Positions 8,467 to 16,931 of a DNA stretch of 64,000 bases are shown here, piece by piece. The notes below the pieces were generated by a model. That model saw only the letters and a program-made list of their open reading frames with translations. It ran no database searches and was not told the DNA's origin. Each line of letters starts with the position of its first letter. The first letter of the stretch is position 1. The translations under genes were made by a program, and so were the position numbers. The stretch comes from Dermatophilaceae bacterium Soc4.6 (GTDB lineage: Bacteria > Actinomycetota > Actinomycetes > Actinomycetales > Dermatophilaceae), in contig JAZGVH010000002.1 in NCBI GenBank assembly GCA_039889245.1, positions 4,278,001-4,342,000 on the forward strand, written 5' to 3'.

Positions 8467-10196
8467 GTCTCACCCTGCACGAGACCCCCGGCCCGGGCGG
8501 GAGCCCGCCCGAGGCGGCGGCTCCTGCGCGGCCGCGCACGTCGCGGCGCACGGTCGGTCTACGACGGCTGGCCGGCACCGCCCTCGTCGTGGTCCCCGTC
8601 GTCTGGGCGCTCGTCCGGGCCCTGGCCCCCGGGGTGGCCGTGGTCAACCCCGGCGGCCTGCCGGTGCTGAGGCGCCTGCTGTCCGCCGTCGCCCACCCGG
8701 CGCTGTCCGCCGGCTTCCTGCGCGTGGTCGTGGGCGCGGCGGGCACGACGCTCGTCTTCGCCGCGCTCGGCACCGCCGCTGCGCTCGTCCTCGGCGCGGC
8801 GGGCGCGCTGGTGCTCAGCGACGCGACCTGGCGCCACCGGCCGGGTCCGGCGGTGCGGGCCGTGCGGCTGATCGTGCGCGGTCTGCTCGTGGCGATGCGC
8901 TCCGTGCACGAGGTGGTGTGGGCGCTGCTGTTCGTCAGCGTCCTCGGCCTCGACCCCCTGGTGGCGGTGCTCGCCATCGCGGTGCCCTTCGGCGCCCAGA
9001 CGGCGAAGGTCTTCTCCGAGATCCTCGACGACGTGCCCCACCACGCCCTGCGCGCCCTACGGGCCGCGGGAGCCGGTTCGGTTCCGGCCCTCGCCTACGG
9101 GCTGCTGCCGCCCGCGGCGCCGCTGCTGCTCTCCTACTCCTTCTACCGCTTCGAGTGTGCGATCCGCTCGGCCGTGGTGCTGGGCGTCGTCGGTGTCGGC
9201 GGGCTCGGCAGCGAGATCGTGGTCAGCCTGCAGTCGCGCAACTGGGACGAGGTCTGGACCCTCGTCGGCGCGATCGTGGTGCTCTCGGCCCTCGTCGACG
9301 TCTGGAGCGCCCGGGTGCGGACCGACCTGTCCGTGGCGTCCTGCTCCGACTGGACGGCCGGCACGGTCGCCGCCGCAGACAGGGGCGGACCGACCCGGTG
9401 GGCGCGGTGGTCGGCCGCCCTGATCGTGCCGGCGGTGGTAGCCGCCTGGGTCCTCTCGGGCGTCTCCCTCGGCGGCCTGTTCTCCGACCGAACCCACGCG
9501 CTGACCACCGGTCTCATCCACGAGATGCTGCCACCGACCTTGCCTCGTGGCGGGTGGGGCGAGCTCGGGGGCGCCGTCCTCGACACCCTGTCGATGGCCG
9601 TCCTGGCCATGGTCGCCGCCGTGGTCCTGTCGCTGCTCGTCGGTCCCGTCGCCACCCGCGTGCGGCCGGTCGCCCACCGGGGGCGCGGTTCCCGAGGCGC
9701 CGCCGCTCCCGTCGCCGTGGCCCGCGTCCTCGCCCGGATGACGTTGCTGGTGCTGCGGTCGGTCCCGCCGACGGTGTGGGCCGCCCTGGCCCTGCTGGTG
9801 CTCTTTCCGGGTGTGCTGCCGGGGGCGCTGGCCCTCGGGCTCTACACCGGCGGGATCCTCGGCCGGCTGGTGGCCGAGGCGTGGGAGAGCATCGACCGTC
9901 GCCCCCGGGACGCCCTGCGCGCCGCCGGGATCGGCCCGGCCACCGCCGCGGTCGCGGCGGTGCTGCCGCCGTCGTCCCGGCACCTCGTCACCTACTCGCT
10001 CTACCGGTTCGAGATCTGCGTGCGCGACACGGCCGTGGTGGGCGTCGTCGGGGCAGCCGGCCTCGGGCAGCTGTTCGCCGAGAACCTCTCGATCTTCGAC
10101 TTCCCCGTCGTGACCACCCTGCTGCTGGCCTCGATCGGGGTGAGCCTGCTCAGCGAGGTCCTCGGACGGCGGGTGCGGCGGGCGCTCGAGGCCTGA
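8463..10196 (+). CDS. ABC transporter permease, two PhnE-like domains in one chain
   Basis: A 577-residue inner-membrane permease consisting of two related halves. Each half ends with the same pattern: an EAA-type coupling loop (PHHALRALRAAGAG near 192; PRDALRAAGIGP near 479), then SYSFYRFE or TYSLYRFE, then a VVGVVG(V/A)(G/A)GLG segment. PhnE-type permeases normally have one such unit and act as homodimers, so this is an internal duplication and fusion that can make the complete pore from one polypeptide. It is the last gene of the operon. No terminator hairpin was recognised directly after it. Confidence 0.9.
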   Translation: MSLTLHETPGPGGSPPEAAAPARPRTSRRTVGLRRLAGTALVVVPVVWALVRALAPGVAVVNPGGLPVLRRLLSAVAHPALSAGFLRVVVGAAGTTLVFAALGTAAALVLGAAGALVLSDATWRHRPGPAVRAVRLIVRGLLVAMRSVHEVVWALLFVSVLGLDPLVAVLAIAVPFGAQTAKVFSEILDDVPHHALRALRAAGAGSVPALAYGLLPPAAPLLLSYSFYRFECAIRSAVVLGVVGVGGLGSEIVVSLQSRNWDEVWTLVGAIVVLSALVDVWSARVRTDLSVASCSDWTAGTVAAADRGGPTRWARWSAALIVPAVVAAWVLSGVSLGGLFSDRTHALTTGLIHEMLPPTLPRGGWGELGGAVLDTLSMAVLAMVAAVVLSLLVGPVATRVRPVAHRGRGSRGAAAPVAVARVLARMTLLVLRSVPPTVWAALALLVLFPGVLPGALALGLYTGGILGRLVAEAWESIDRRPRDALRAAGIGPATAAVAAVLPPSSRHLVTYSLYRFEICVRDTAVVGVVGAAGLGQLFAENLSIFDFPVVTTLLLASIGVSLLSEVLGRRVRRALEA

Positions 10197-10882
10197 CCGA
10201 CGGCCGGAGGATCGACCAGGGGGCGGGCCCTGAGAACGCGGTGAGTGTCGTCACCTTCACGGCCCGGGAGCGCCAGCGAGAGTCGGTTGGGCCGCATCGG
10301 CCCGGGTGTTGTGGCCGTGCCGTGATTCCAGCAGGCCGGGGATCGCTCCTCGACGACGGGTGGCTCATCGATCAGCAGAAGCAAGCGCTCGACCGGGTGT
10401 GCGCTGACGGCATCGACCCCCGGCGACAGGACGGCGCTGCTCACTCACCTCGGGACATTGGGTGGCGTGCATCCCCGGCGGGGTCCGGTGACGGTTCGGC
10501 GGCGGAACGGCAGTGTGGGGTGGTTGACACCACCTCGGGAACCCACACGACGAGTTGTGCGCGTACTCGGTCGGCGAGTTGTTGCCTACGCGCATAGGGA
10601 GTCCGCCTCACCACAGCTGAACGCCAGACCGTCATGGCAGATGCGCCACCAGTGTCCGCGGCGGACTTGTTCCCTGGGGCAGCTCGGCGAAGCAGCCTTG
10701 CCCTCAACCCATAGTGCACCCGCTTTCGGTCCAAGATCGCCCGGAGCCTCGGCTGTGAAGGCGTCGTCGGGCCCGGTCTTCAACCCGGCGGCGGGTCGTG
10801 CTGGCTGATCGGGAACCCAACGGGACACCGTCGCCGCAGATCAGGGCCCCACCTCGGGTCAACCTCGCTTCGGCGCTCTCGA
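10197..10882. other. Intergenic stretch, no recognisable gene
   Basis: About 690 bases between the permease and the convergent DoxX gene. Short open frames exist on both strands but none has a recognisable motif, a convincing ribosome binding site or codon use like the flanking genes. A TTGACA occurs at 10524 without a matching -10. It may be decayed sequence at the left edge of the accessory island. Confidence 0.5.
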
Positions 10883-11431
10883 TCAGAAGGGCCAGCGTTG
10901 CGGCAGGCTGGTGTGGATCCGTTGGGCGAGACTCCACCGACCCCAGGTCGGCACGATCGTCAGTAGCACCAGCGGGAAGAGGTCTTCCGCGGGGTACTGC
11001 CACAGGTAGAGGTTGGTGTGCAGCAGCATGAGGTAGACCGGGCCGATGAGCAGCAGCCCCCCGAGCGCGGCGGCGCGGGGGAGCACCCCGAGGACCAGCC
11101 CCAGGCCGACGGCGAGCTCGGCCACGGTGAGGAACCAGCCGAAGAAGCCGAAGTTGGGCAGCACGACGTCGCGGTAGAAGGCCCCGAGCGGCGCGATGTA
11201 GGTCTTGGCCGACGCATCCTTGGCGATGCTCTCGGCCACCCCGCGGGTGACGAGGTTGAAGGAGAGAAAGCCGAGGTCGTAGGTCGCCTTACCGATGAGC
11301 TTGGCCAGGCCGTTGCTTAGCCAGACCAGCCCGGTGAAGATGCGCAGGGCGGTGAACGCCCTGGCCATCAACGCCGTCGACGCCGGCTCGTTCGTCACTG
11401 CAGCATCCGACCGCACCGTGCTACTGCTCAT
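10883..11431 (-). CDS. DoxX-family membrane protein
   Basis: A small integral membrane protein of 182 residues with about four hydrophobic segments. The N-terminal segment LRIFTGLVWLSNGLAKL and the later FLTVAELAVGLGLVLGV are typical of the DoxX/DoxD family (subunit-like proteins linked to quinone, thiosulfate or redox-stress functions). The ATG at 11431 is preceded by GGAGG with 6 bases spacing. It is convergent with the ABC operon and adjacent to a broken flavoprotein gene, fitting a redox or metal-stress setting, but the biochemical role cannot be read from sequence. Confidence 0.82.
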   Translation of the reverse strand: MSSSTVRSDAAVTNEPASTALMARAFTALRIFTGLVWLSNGLAKLIGKATYDLGFLSFNLVTRGVAESIAKDASAKTYIAPLGAFYRDVVLPNFGFFGWFLTVAELAVGLGLVLGVLPRAAALGGLLLIGPVYLMLLHTNLYLWQYPAEDLFPLVLLTIVPTWGRWSLAQRIHTSLPQRWPF

Positions 11432-11609
11432 CGCCAGCCTCCGTCGTGCGGACCAGGATCCCGCCTCGACCGTGGTGGCCGGGCGGTCGGGTCCCGCAAG
11501 GGCACCACCTTAGCGCCCGCCGCGGGGGCAGGGAATGACGCGGACCCTACGCGCGCGGGAAGCCGGCCGCGAGCACGTCACCGCGCCGGCGGTAGCCGAG
11601 GTACTCCTC

Positions 11610-12255
11610 GCGGATCGACTCGTACCAGGTCACCCTCGAGGGAGCGGGCAGGCGCGAGACGATCGAGACCGACCTCGTCGTCCACGGGGCCGGCCGCATC
11701 GACGACCTCGACAGCCTGGGTCTCGATGCCGCCAGGGTGCGGTGGGGCGAGCGCGGCGTGCACGTCGAACGCCACCTGCAGAGCAGCACGAACCGCTCCG
11801 TCTGGGCCGCTGGTGACTCCGCAGACACCGCCGGGATGCCGCTGACCCCGGTCGCGGTCTCCGAGGCCAAGGTCGCCGCGTCGAACATGCTCAACGGCAC
11901 CACCACCCCGGACTACACCGGGATCCCGACCCGCCGTCTTCACCGTCCCCGAGCTGGTGCGCGTCGGCCTGTTCGAAGCCGAGGCCAACGACCGGGCGCT
12001 CGACGTCGAGATCGCTACTCCGACACCAGCAACTGGTACTCCAGCTACCGCATCGGGGGGTCCACCGACGCCGCCAAGATCCTCATCGACCGGGCGAGTG
12101 ACCGGGTCGTCGGCGCCCACCTGCTCGGACCCGAGTGCGGCGAGCTGGCCACCACCCTCGGTGTGGCCATCAAGTTGGGACTGACCACCCGCCGGCTGAG
12201 GTCAGCCACCGCCGCCTACCCCACCCTCGGATCCGACCTCGGCTCCCTGCTCTAG
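11610..12255 (+). pseudogene. NAD(P)/FAD-dependent disulfide oxidoreductase remnant (mercuric/glutathione reductase-like)
   Basis: The 3' half of a pyridine-nucleotide-disulfide oxidoreductase. The FAD-binding region reads TDLVVHGAGR and then WAAGDSADTAG with TPVA. The dimerisation domain continues with VFTVPELVRVGL, in a different frame from about 11935 to 12015, then back to the first frame with RYSDTSNWYSSYRIGG and GAHLLGPECGE. The N-terminal half with the redox-active cysteines and the NAD site is absent, and two frame changes interrupt the rest. It is therefore not functional. Homologues are ordinary flavoenzymes of 450-480 residues. Confidence 0.8.
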
Positions 12256-12388
12256 CTGGGCAGGCCCACCACAAGGCGGCAATCCTCCGCCGACCCACCG
12301 CTCACCCGGGGCAGTGCAGAGGACACGGTCCGGCAGGTGCCGCGCGCCCAGCCATGCTGTCCGGGCGCCGCGGACGCGTCGCGTGATG

Positions 12389-12638
12389 CTACTTCTTGAG
12401 TCGGCGGCTGCCGCCGTGCCAGTCTTCATCGACGCCGACGGAGCCGCCGGTGACGCCGAATGCGGCCAGCTGGGGCTGTTCACGCAGGCTGCGTTTCAGC
12501 TCGGCAAAGCCGGGGAAAGAGGCCAGGCCCACGACGTGGTCCCACAAGGCGGCAGCGCACCAGCGCCGGCCACCACCACGGGGCGACGGCCCGGCGGCTG
12601 CGGACGTAGGCAGCGGCTCCCGTGACCGTGTCACTCAC
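12389..12638 (-). pseudogene. Possible short frameshifted gene downstream of copA remnant
   Basis: On the minus strand AAGGAGG (12652-12646) is followed after 7 bases by GTG at 12638, opening MSDTVTGAAAYVRSRRAVA. That frame soon loses protein character, while the neighbouring frame continues plausibly (LWDHVVGLASFPGFAELK and so on) to a stop at 12389. A single frame change would give a protein of about 80 residues. I do not recognise a family. It follows the copA remnant in the same direction and could be a decayed partner gene or chance. Confidence 0.3.
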
Positions 12639-12665
12639 CTGCTCTCCTCCTTGACGGGTGCTGGG

Positions 12666-13474
12666 TCAGCCTGGATGAGCCGTCTTGGGCGTGAGGTCGA
12701 GCAGGGCCTTGATCGCTCCTGAGGTCTGTTCTCTGGCCCGGAGCTCGAGCACCTGTCCCAGCAGGACCAGCACGGTGATCACCGCCGCCGCCTCGAAGTA
12801 CACGTCGACCGTACCCATCGTGCGGAACGACGGGGGGAAGATCCCCGGCGCGACGGTGGCGACGACGCTGTAGGCCCAGGCGACGCCGGTGCCCATCGCG
12901 ATCAGGGTGAACATGTTGAGGTTGCGGGTCCGGACCGAGGCCCACCCGCGAACGAAGAACGGCCAGCCGGCCCACAGCACGACCGGGGTGGCCAGGACGA
13001 ACTGGACCCAGGTCGAGACCGCCGCCGGGACCAGGTCCTGCACGGCGCTGAACAGGTGGCTGCCCATCTCGAGCAAGAACACCGGGGTAGCCAACGCGAG
13101 ACCGACCCAGAAACGACGGGTCATGTCGAGCAGCTCTTGGTTGGGGCCACGGTCCGCGGTCACCGTCATCGGCTCGAGGGCCATCCCGCAGATCGGGCAG
13201 GCGCCCGGCCCGGGCCGCTGGATCTGCGGGTGCATGGGGCACGTGTACATCCCCTCCTCGGCCGCCTCACCCATCGTGGGTTCAGTCGCAGGAGCGGTTC
13301 CGGGAGGGGTCTCGAACCTCTCTCTGCAGCCCGCCGAGCAGAAGTACTCGATATGCCGTCGTGGCCCACGGTCAGGGCCGTGCTGGGGTCCACGGTCATC
13401 CCGCAGACCGGGTCGACCGCCGACGTCGCGTCGCTCTGGCCGGGCCTGGAGGGTTCGTCAATACGGCTACTCAT
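12666..13474 (-). pseudogene. Copper-translocating P-type ATPase (CopA) remnant, frameshifted and truncated
   Basis: The start at 13474 encodes [10 protein letters not shown], then a YHS-type metal site [11 protein letters not shown]. At about 13353 the frame is lost; the continuation ([17 protein letters not shown]) lies in another frame and runs on into the heavy-metal motif [20 protein letters not shown] and four transmembrane segments. The protein stops at [12 protein letters not shown]. The phosphorylation motif DKTGT, the ATP-binding domain and the CPC-type metal pathway are all missing (about 250 of some 750 residues remain). It cannot pump copper. It lies directly downstream of a CsoR-like palindrome and a SHOCT gene. 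Confidence 0.88.
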
Positions 13475-13483
13475 AACGGAAGC

Positions 13484-13500
13484 ACACCCTCTGGGGGTAT
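13484..13500. promoter_or_regulatory. Possible CsoR-type copper operator
   Basis: The sequence ACACCCTCTGGGGGTAT contains the inverted repeat ACCC/GGGT with G/C tracts, like the TACCCCC...GGGTA operators of copper-sensing CsoR repressors. It lies 10-26 bases upstream of the copA-remnant start and downstream of the SHOCT gene. No csoR gene is in the window. The match is by eye only. Confidence 0.45.
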
Positions 13501-13523
13501 CAAAGCAAGCGTCCGGCAGCCGG

Positions 13524-13802
13524 TCAGACCTCGGAGTCGGGGCGCGACGGGTCACTCGAGTGCAGGATGGACCGGGTGCGCGTGAACTGTGCCTCGTCGA
13601 TCTCTCCCCGCGCAAAGCGCTCGGCCAGCTCACTTTCCGCTCGGTCGACCGGCATCGACGCACCGCCTTCCCGCACCCCTGCACGGGCGCGGCGGATGGC
13701 CCAGACCCCCACCGTGATCGCCGCTCCCCAGAAGACCACCATCATCAGGACCATCACCGTCCACGTGCCGGCACCCCAACCACTGTTTCCCCACCACATC
13801 AT
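13524..13802 (-). CDS. SHOCT-domain small membrane protein (copy 1)
   Basis: A 92-residue protein. It starts MMWWGNSGWGAG, has one transmembrane helix (about 13-36) and ends with a SHOCT motif (AERFARGEIDEAQFTRTRSIL, split here as AERFARGEIDE and QFTRTRSIL). SHOCT domains are short C-terminal modules often tied to oligomerisation or membrane proteins. GAGGAG lies 6 bases upstream of the first of two ATGs. It precedes the copA remnant in the same direction with a 50-base gap. Two paralogues occur at 21675 and 24539; all three start with a Trp-rich M-x-WW head. Confidence 0.85.
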   Translation of the reverse strand: MMWWGNSGWGAGTWTVMVLMMVVFWGAAITVGVWAIRRARAGVREGGASMPVDRAESELAERFARGEIDEAQFTRTRSILHSSDPSRPDSEV

Positions 13803-14014
13803 GGCGATCTCCTCGTTGTTCGTTGTTGCACGTTTGGTTTGGCCGGTAAAGCATTCGAGGTGAACGGTCCTCCGGTCCTGCCACGATCGCCTGGTCAGAC
13901 CAGCCTGGACAGGGCCGAACGTCCCTGGCCGAGACCAAGAGGGCCATTCCGACTGCCCCCAGGGCCCGCGGGGGGGGGCGAACCGACTGCGTCGACCCGT
14001 GGCAGACTTGACCC

Positions 14015-14482
14015 ATGAGTCCTGCCCACACCCGCCGGTCCGGCCTGGCGTGGCACGGCCTCTGGCCTGCGGGGGGCCAGACACATCTGCGGTTCCTCGC
14101 TGTGGTGGGGCTGATCGTGGGGGTCGTCGCCATGCACTCCCTCGGCCTCGGACACGGGCCGATGTCGGCGGGGCACTCGATGTCGGCGGGGACCACGCAG
14201 ATGGCCGGGATGGGCGCGTCCTCCGAGGCCCACGCGACAACGTCGGTGGTGGCCGACGTGGGGGCGGTGGTCGGGGTCGATCCGTCGCACCAGATGGCCG
14301 CGATGTGCCTGGCCGTCCTCCCGTTCCTCGTTCTGCTCATCGCCCGGATGCTGGGCTTCCGAATTCGGGGTCTGGGTTCCGCGGCACGGCTCCTCCCCGC
14401 GTGGGGGAACGTCCGGAGCGATCGGGCTCCGCCGGCGTACCGGTGTCCGTCCTTGCTGAAGCTCTGCATCCTGCGCACCTGA
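14015..14482 (+). CDS. DUF6153-type membrane protein
   Basis: A 155-residue protein with two hydrophobic segments: FLAVVGLIVGVVAMHSLGL and AAMCLAVLPFLVLLIARML. Between them lies a Met/His/Ser-rich loop (GHGPMSAGHSMSAG) of the type that could bind copper. It fits the actinobacterial DUF6153 family, commonly found beside DUF305 proteins, as here. CAGACT lies 6 bases before the ATG, a near match to the leaderless -10 pattern of the window. Function is unknown; a role in copper handling is inferred from context and the Met/His residues. Confidence 0.75.
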   Translation: MSPAHTRRSGLAWHGLWPAGGQTHLRFLAVVGLIVGVVAMHSLGLGHGPMSAGHSMSAGTTQMAGMGASSEAHATTSVVADVGAVVGVDPSHQMAAMCLAVLPFLVLLIARMLGFRIRGLGSAARLLPAWGNVRSDRAPPAYRCPSLLKLCILRT

Positions 14483-14592
14483 GCCACCTCGGGCTGCCCG
14501 ACCGCGACGCGCCCTTCTGGGCGATCTACCGCGGCGGCATACGCGCACGTCCTGCATGACCTCCTTCAGCGACTCGACAAAGGACCCACCCC

Positions 14593-15300
14593 ATGAACCT
14601 CACCATGCGCACTCTCGCCCTGCCCGTCGTCACGGTGGCCACCGCGCTCGCCCTCGCCTCCTGTGGCGGCAGCTCGGCCGGGAACCCCGGGCAGGACATG
14701 CCCGGCATGAACAGCGCCAGCCGTCCCGCGACGACCTCGGCGTCCGTCGGACCCGCGGCGGCCGGTCCCCACAACCCGGCCGACGTGACCTTCGCGGCCG
14801 GGATGATCCCGCACCACCGACAAGCCGTCACGATGGCGCAGATGGCCCTCACCACGGCGACCAACCCTGGCATCAAGGACCTGGCCACCGCCATCAAGGC
14901 AGCCCAGGACCCCGAGATCGAGACGATGTCAGGCTGGCTCACCGGCTGGGGCCAGCCCGTCCCCGCGCCCACCCAGGACATGTCCCAGATGGGATCCTCC
15001 ACCTCGGGCACCATGGGCGACGGGACGGTCGGCGGCTCCGACATGGGCAGCATTGGGGGGATGGGGGGGATGATGTCCGACCAGCAGATGTCGCAGCTGT
15101 CCGGCACGAGCGGGGCGGCGTTCGACAAGCTGTGGCTGCAGCTGATGACGGCGCACCACCAGGGCGCCGTGGCCATGGCCCGGACCGAGCTCACCGACGG
15201 TGCCAACACCGAGGCCAAGCAGCTCGCGCAGAGCATCATCGACAGCCAGAGCAAGGAGATCACCACCATGACCACCCTGCTCGCCACCCTCGGCAGCTGA
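14593..15300 (+). CDS. DUF305 lipoprotein (ferritin-like His motif, metal/copper-associated)
   Basis: A secreted lipoprotein of 235 residues. The signal peptide ends at the lipobox ALASC. Two DUF305 repeats carry the family hallmarks MIPHHRQAV and MTAHHQGAV, with a linker very rich in Met, Gly and Ser between them. DUF305 proteins are four-helix, ferritin-like extracytoplasmic proteins frequently located in copper-resistance clusters; binding of metal by the HH pairs is plausible but not shown. It follows the DUF6153 gene on the same strand, and the next gene remnant begins 6 bases after its stop. Confidence 0.9.
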   Translation: MNLTMRTLALPVVTVATALALASCGGSSAGNPGQDMPGMNSASRPATTSASVGPAAAGPHNPADVTFAAGMIPHHRQAVTMAQMALTTATNPGIKDLATAIKAAQDPEIETMSGWLTGWGQPVPAPTQDMSQMGSSTSGTMGDGTVGGSDMGSIGGMGGMMSDQQMSQLSGTSGAAFDKLWLQLMTAHHQGAVAMARTELTDGANTEAKQLAQSIIDSQSKEITTMTTLLATLGS

Positions 15301-15305
15301 ACCAC

Positions 15306-15660
15306 ATGTCACCCCGCACGTCGGGGTCATCCCGCCGTACCCTCATGCAGGGTACGGCGGGCGGCCTCGTCACCCTTCTGCTCTCGGCGTGCGCGTCGAC
15401 CGAGCAAGCAGCGGTCGGGCCCCCTCCACCCATCGGCACATCCCCCAGTTCCGTAGCCGGATCGCTGCCGAGCCAGCACGTGCACGCCGTCGGCCGCGAC
15501 CCCGGTGACGGGAAGCTCTTTCTCGCTACTCACGACGGGTTGTTCCGTTACGACCCCACCGGCCCGACCCGGGTCGGGCCCGTCATCGACCTGATGGGGT
15601 TCACCATCGTCGGTTCAGGTCACTACTTCGCCTCCGGCCACCCGGGTCCCGGGGTCGACC
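15306..15660 (+). pseudogene. Truncated F510_1955-type secreted lipoprotein (5' part only)
   Basis: The start encodes a signal peptide with twin arginine (SRRTLMQG) and lipobox LLSAC, then HVHAVGRDPGDGKLFLATHD and YFASGHPGPG, which begin the beta-propeller-like 'F510_1955 family glycosylhydrolase' proteins of about 300 residues. Homology ends near 15660, after about 118 residues. The reading frame then passes without a stop through an unrelated gene end and into the downstream aldolase gene, so a deletion has removed the rest. Any product would be a nonfunctional lipoprotein fragment or an odd fusion. Confidence 0.72.
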
Positions 15661-15744
15661 TCCCGCTCCCACATCCGCGCCCACGGGGAAGACCACCCGG
15701 CGATCAACGACTGGACCTGGCCCAACCAGGGAGCGTCCTCATGA
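15661..15744 (+). pseudogene. Phosphoketolase 3'-end remnant
   Basis: In the frame one base off the preceding fragment the sequence reads SHIRAHGEDHPAINDWTWP and ends with TGA at 15742-15744. This matches the C-terminus of xylulose-5-phosphate/fructose-6-phosphate phosphoketolases, which end with an EHGED..EI.DW.W pattern. The stop overlaps the ATG of the aldolase as ATGA, the sort of coupling seen in an intact xfp-fba operon. Only about 27 residues of an approximately 800-residue enzyme remain. Confidence 0.65.
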
Positions 15745-16649
15745 GCGAACTCAGATCGCCTTTGCGGCTGGGGCTACACACCGGGAAGCGGACCCGGTTG
15801 TACCGTCTCCTGTACGGTCATGGCCTCGGTAACGGCACCGCGATGTTCCTGCCCTACGACCAGGGCTTGGAGCACGGGCCTCGGGACTTCTTCGTCAACC
15901 CCCCCGCTGCTGACCCGGCATACATCGTGCGTCTGGCTGTGGAGGGTCGCTTCAACGGTGTCGCGCTTCAGGTGGGCAACGCCGAGAAGTTCTACGGCGA
16001 CCACGCCGGGCAGGTGCCGCTCATCCTCAAGCTCAACGGCCGGACCGAACTGCCGCCGAGCGATGCCCCGTTCTCGCCCCTCAACGCCTCGGTCCGCGAC
16101 GCGGTCCGCCTCGGCGCCGACGCGGTCGGGTACACCCTCTACGTCGGGTCCTCCCGGCAGGCGGAGGACTTCGCCCAGTTCCGGACAGTCCGCGAGGACG
16201 CCGAGTCGTACGGGATGCCGATCATCGTCTGGGCTTACCCCCGCGGCAGCGCGGTGCACAACGCGGGAGGTCAGGACAGCTTCTACGCCATCGACTACGC
16301 GGCCCGCACCGCGGCCGAGCTGGGCGCCGACATCGTCAAGGTGAACTTTCCCGACCCAACCGTCACGCAGGGCGTCAAGGCGCCCTATGACCGCCTGTTC
16401 ACCACCGAACAGGCTGTTGCGGCGGTGGTCGCCTCAGCCGGACGCGCCCTCGTGGTGTTCTCCGGCGGGATGAAGGTTGACGACGAGACGGTGCTGTCAC
16501 GCACTCGCGAGGCGATGAACGCTGGGGCGGTCGGGGTGATCTACGGCCGCAATGTCTGGCAACGCGACCACGACGAGTCGCTACGCTTCGCTGCCCAGCT
16601 TCGTTCCATCCTCGCCCGGTACCCCGCCGCTAGCGCAGAGCCGACGTGA
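15741..16649 (+). CDS. Class I fructose-bisphosphate aldolase, archaeal (DhnA/FbaB) type
   Basis: A Schiff-base aldolase of 302 residues that cleaves fructose-1,6-bisphosphate to triose phosphates. It has the DhnA-type layout: PYDQGLEHGP near the N-terminus, LKLNGRTELP, the lysine segment DIVKVNFPD, then VVFSGGMKV and the phosphate-binding end GVIYGRNVWQR. ATG 15741 is preceded by GGGAG 6 bases away and overlaps the stop of a phosphoketolase remnant. The frame is also open upstream into the truncated lipoprotein, so a fusion product is conceivable. It probably once worked with a phosphoketolase. Confidence 0.9.
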   Translation: MSELRSPLRLGLHTGKRTRLYRLLYGHGLGNGTAMFLPYDQGLEHGPRDFFVNPPAADPAYIVRLAVEGRFNGVALQVGNAEKFYGDHAGQVPLILKLNGRTELPPSDAPFSPLNASVRDAVRLGADAVGYTLYVGSSRQAEDFAQFRTVREDAESYGMPIIVWAYPRGSAVHNAGGQDSFYAIDYAARTAAELGADIVKVNFPDPTVTQGVKAPYDRLFTTEQAVAAVVASAGRALVVFSGGMKVDDETVLSRTREAMNAGAVGVIYGRNVWQRDHDESLRFAAQLRSILARYPAASAEPT

Positions 16650-16931
16650 GCGGCCCAGAGCAGCGAGGAGGCCTGGGTGTGCGCCTCCGGGCCGACGCGC
16701 GGTCGTCTTCGAAATGGAGGCTGCGGTCGGGTCGGGTCTGGCCCGGGTTGCGGCTGTGCTCGGAACCTCTCGTTACCTCGTGCGTCGAGGCCCAAGCCAG
16801 CATGCTCATACCCGGTGGGCCCCATCGGATCGCCCTGACGCTCCGAGGAGACCCCCCATGATCCCGGCCCTCTCGTCCACCCCGATCGCCTTTCCTCTCG
16901 AGGATCAGGGAACCCGCATCCAGGAGGCGCG

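Noticed and set aside
10524-10552. Sigma70-type promoter at TTGACA
   Set aside because: No acceptable -10 at 16-18 bases distance, and no gene follows.
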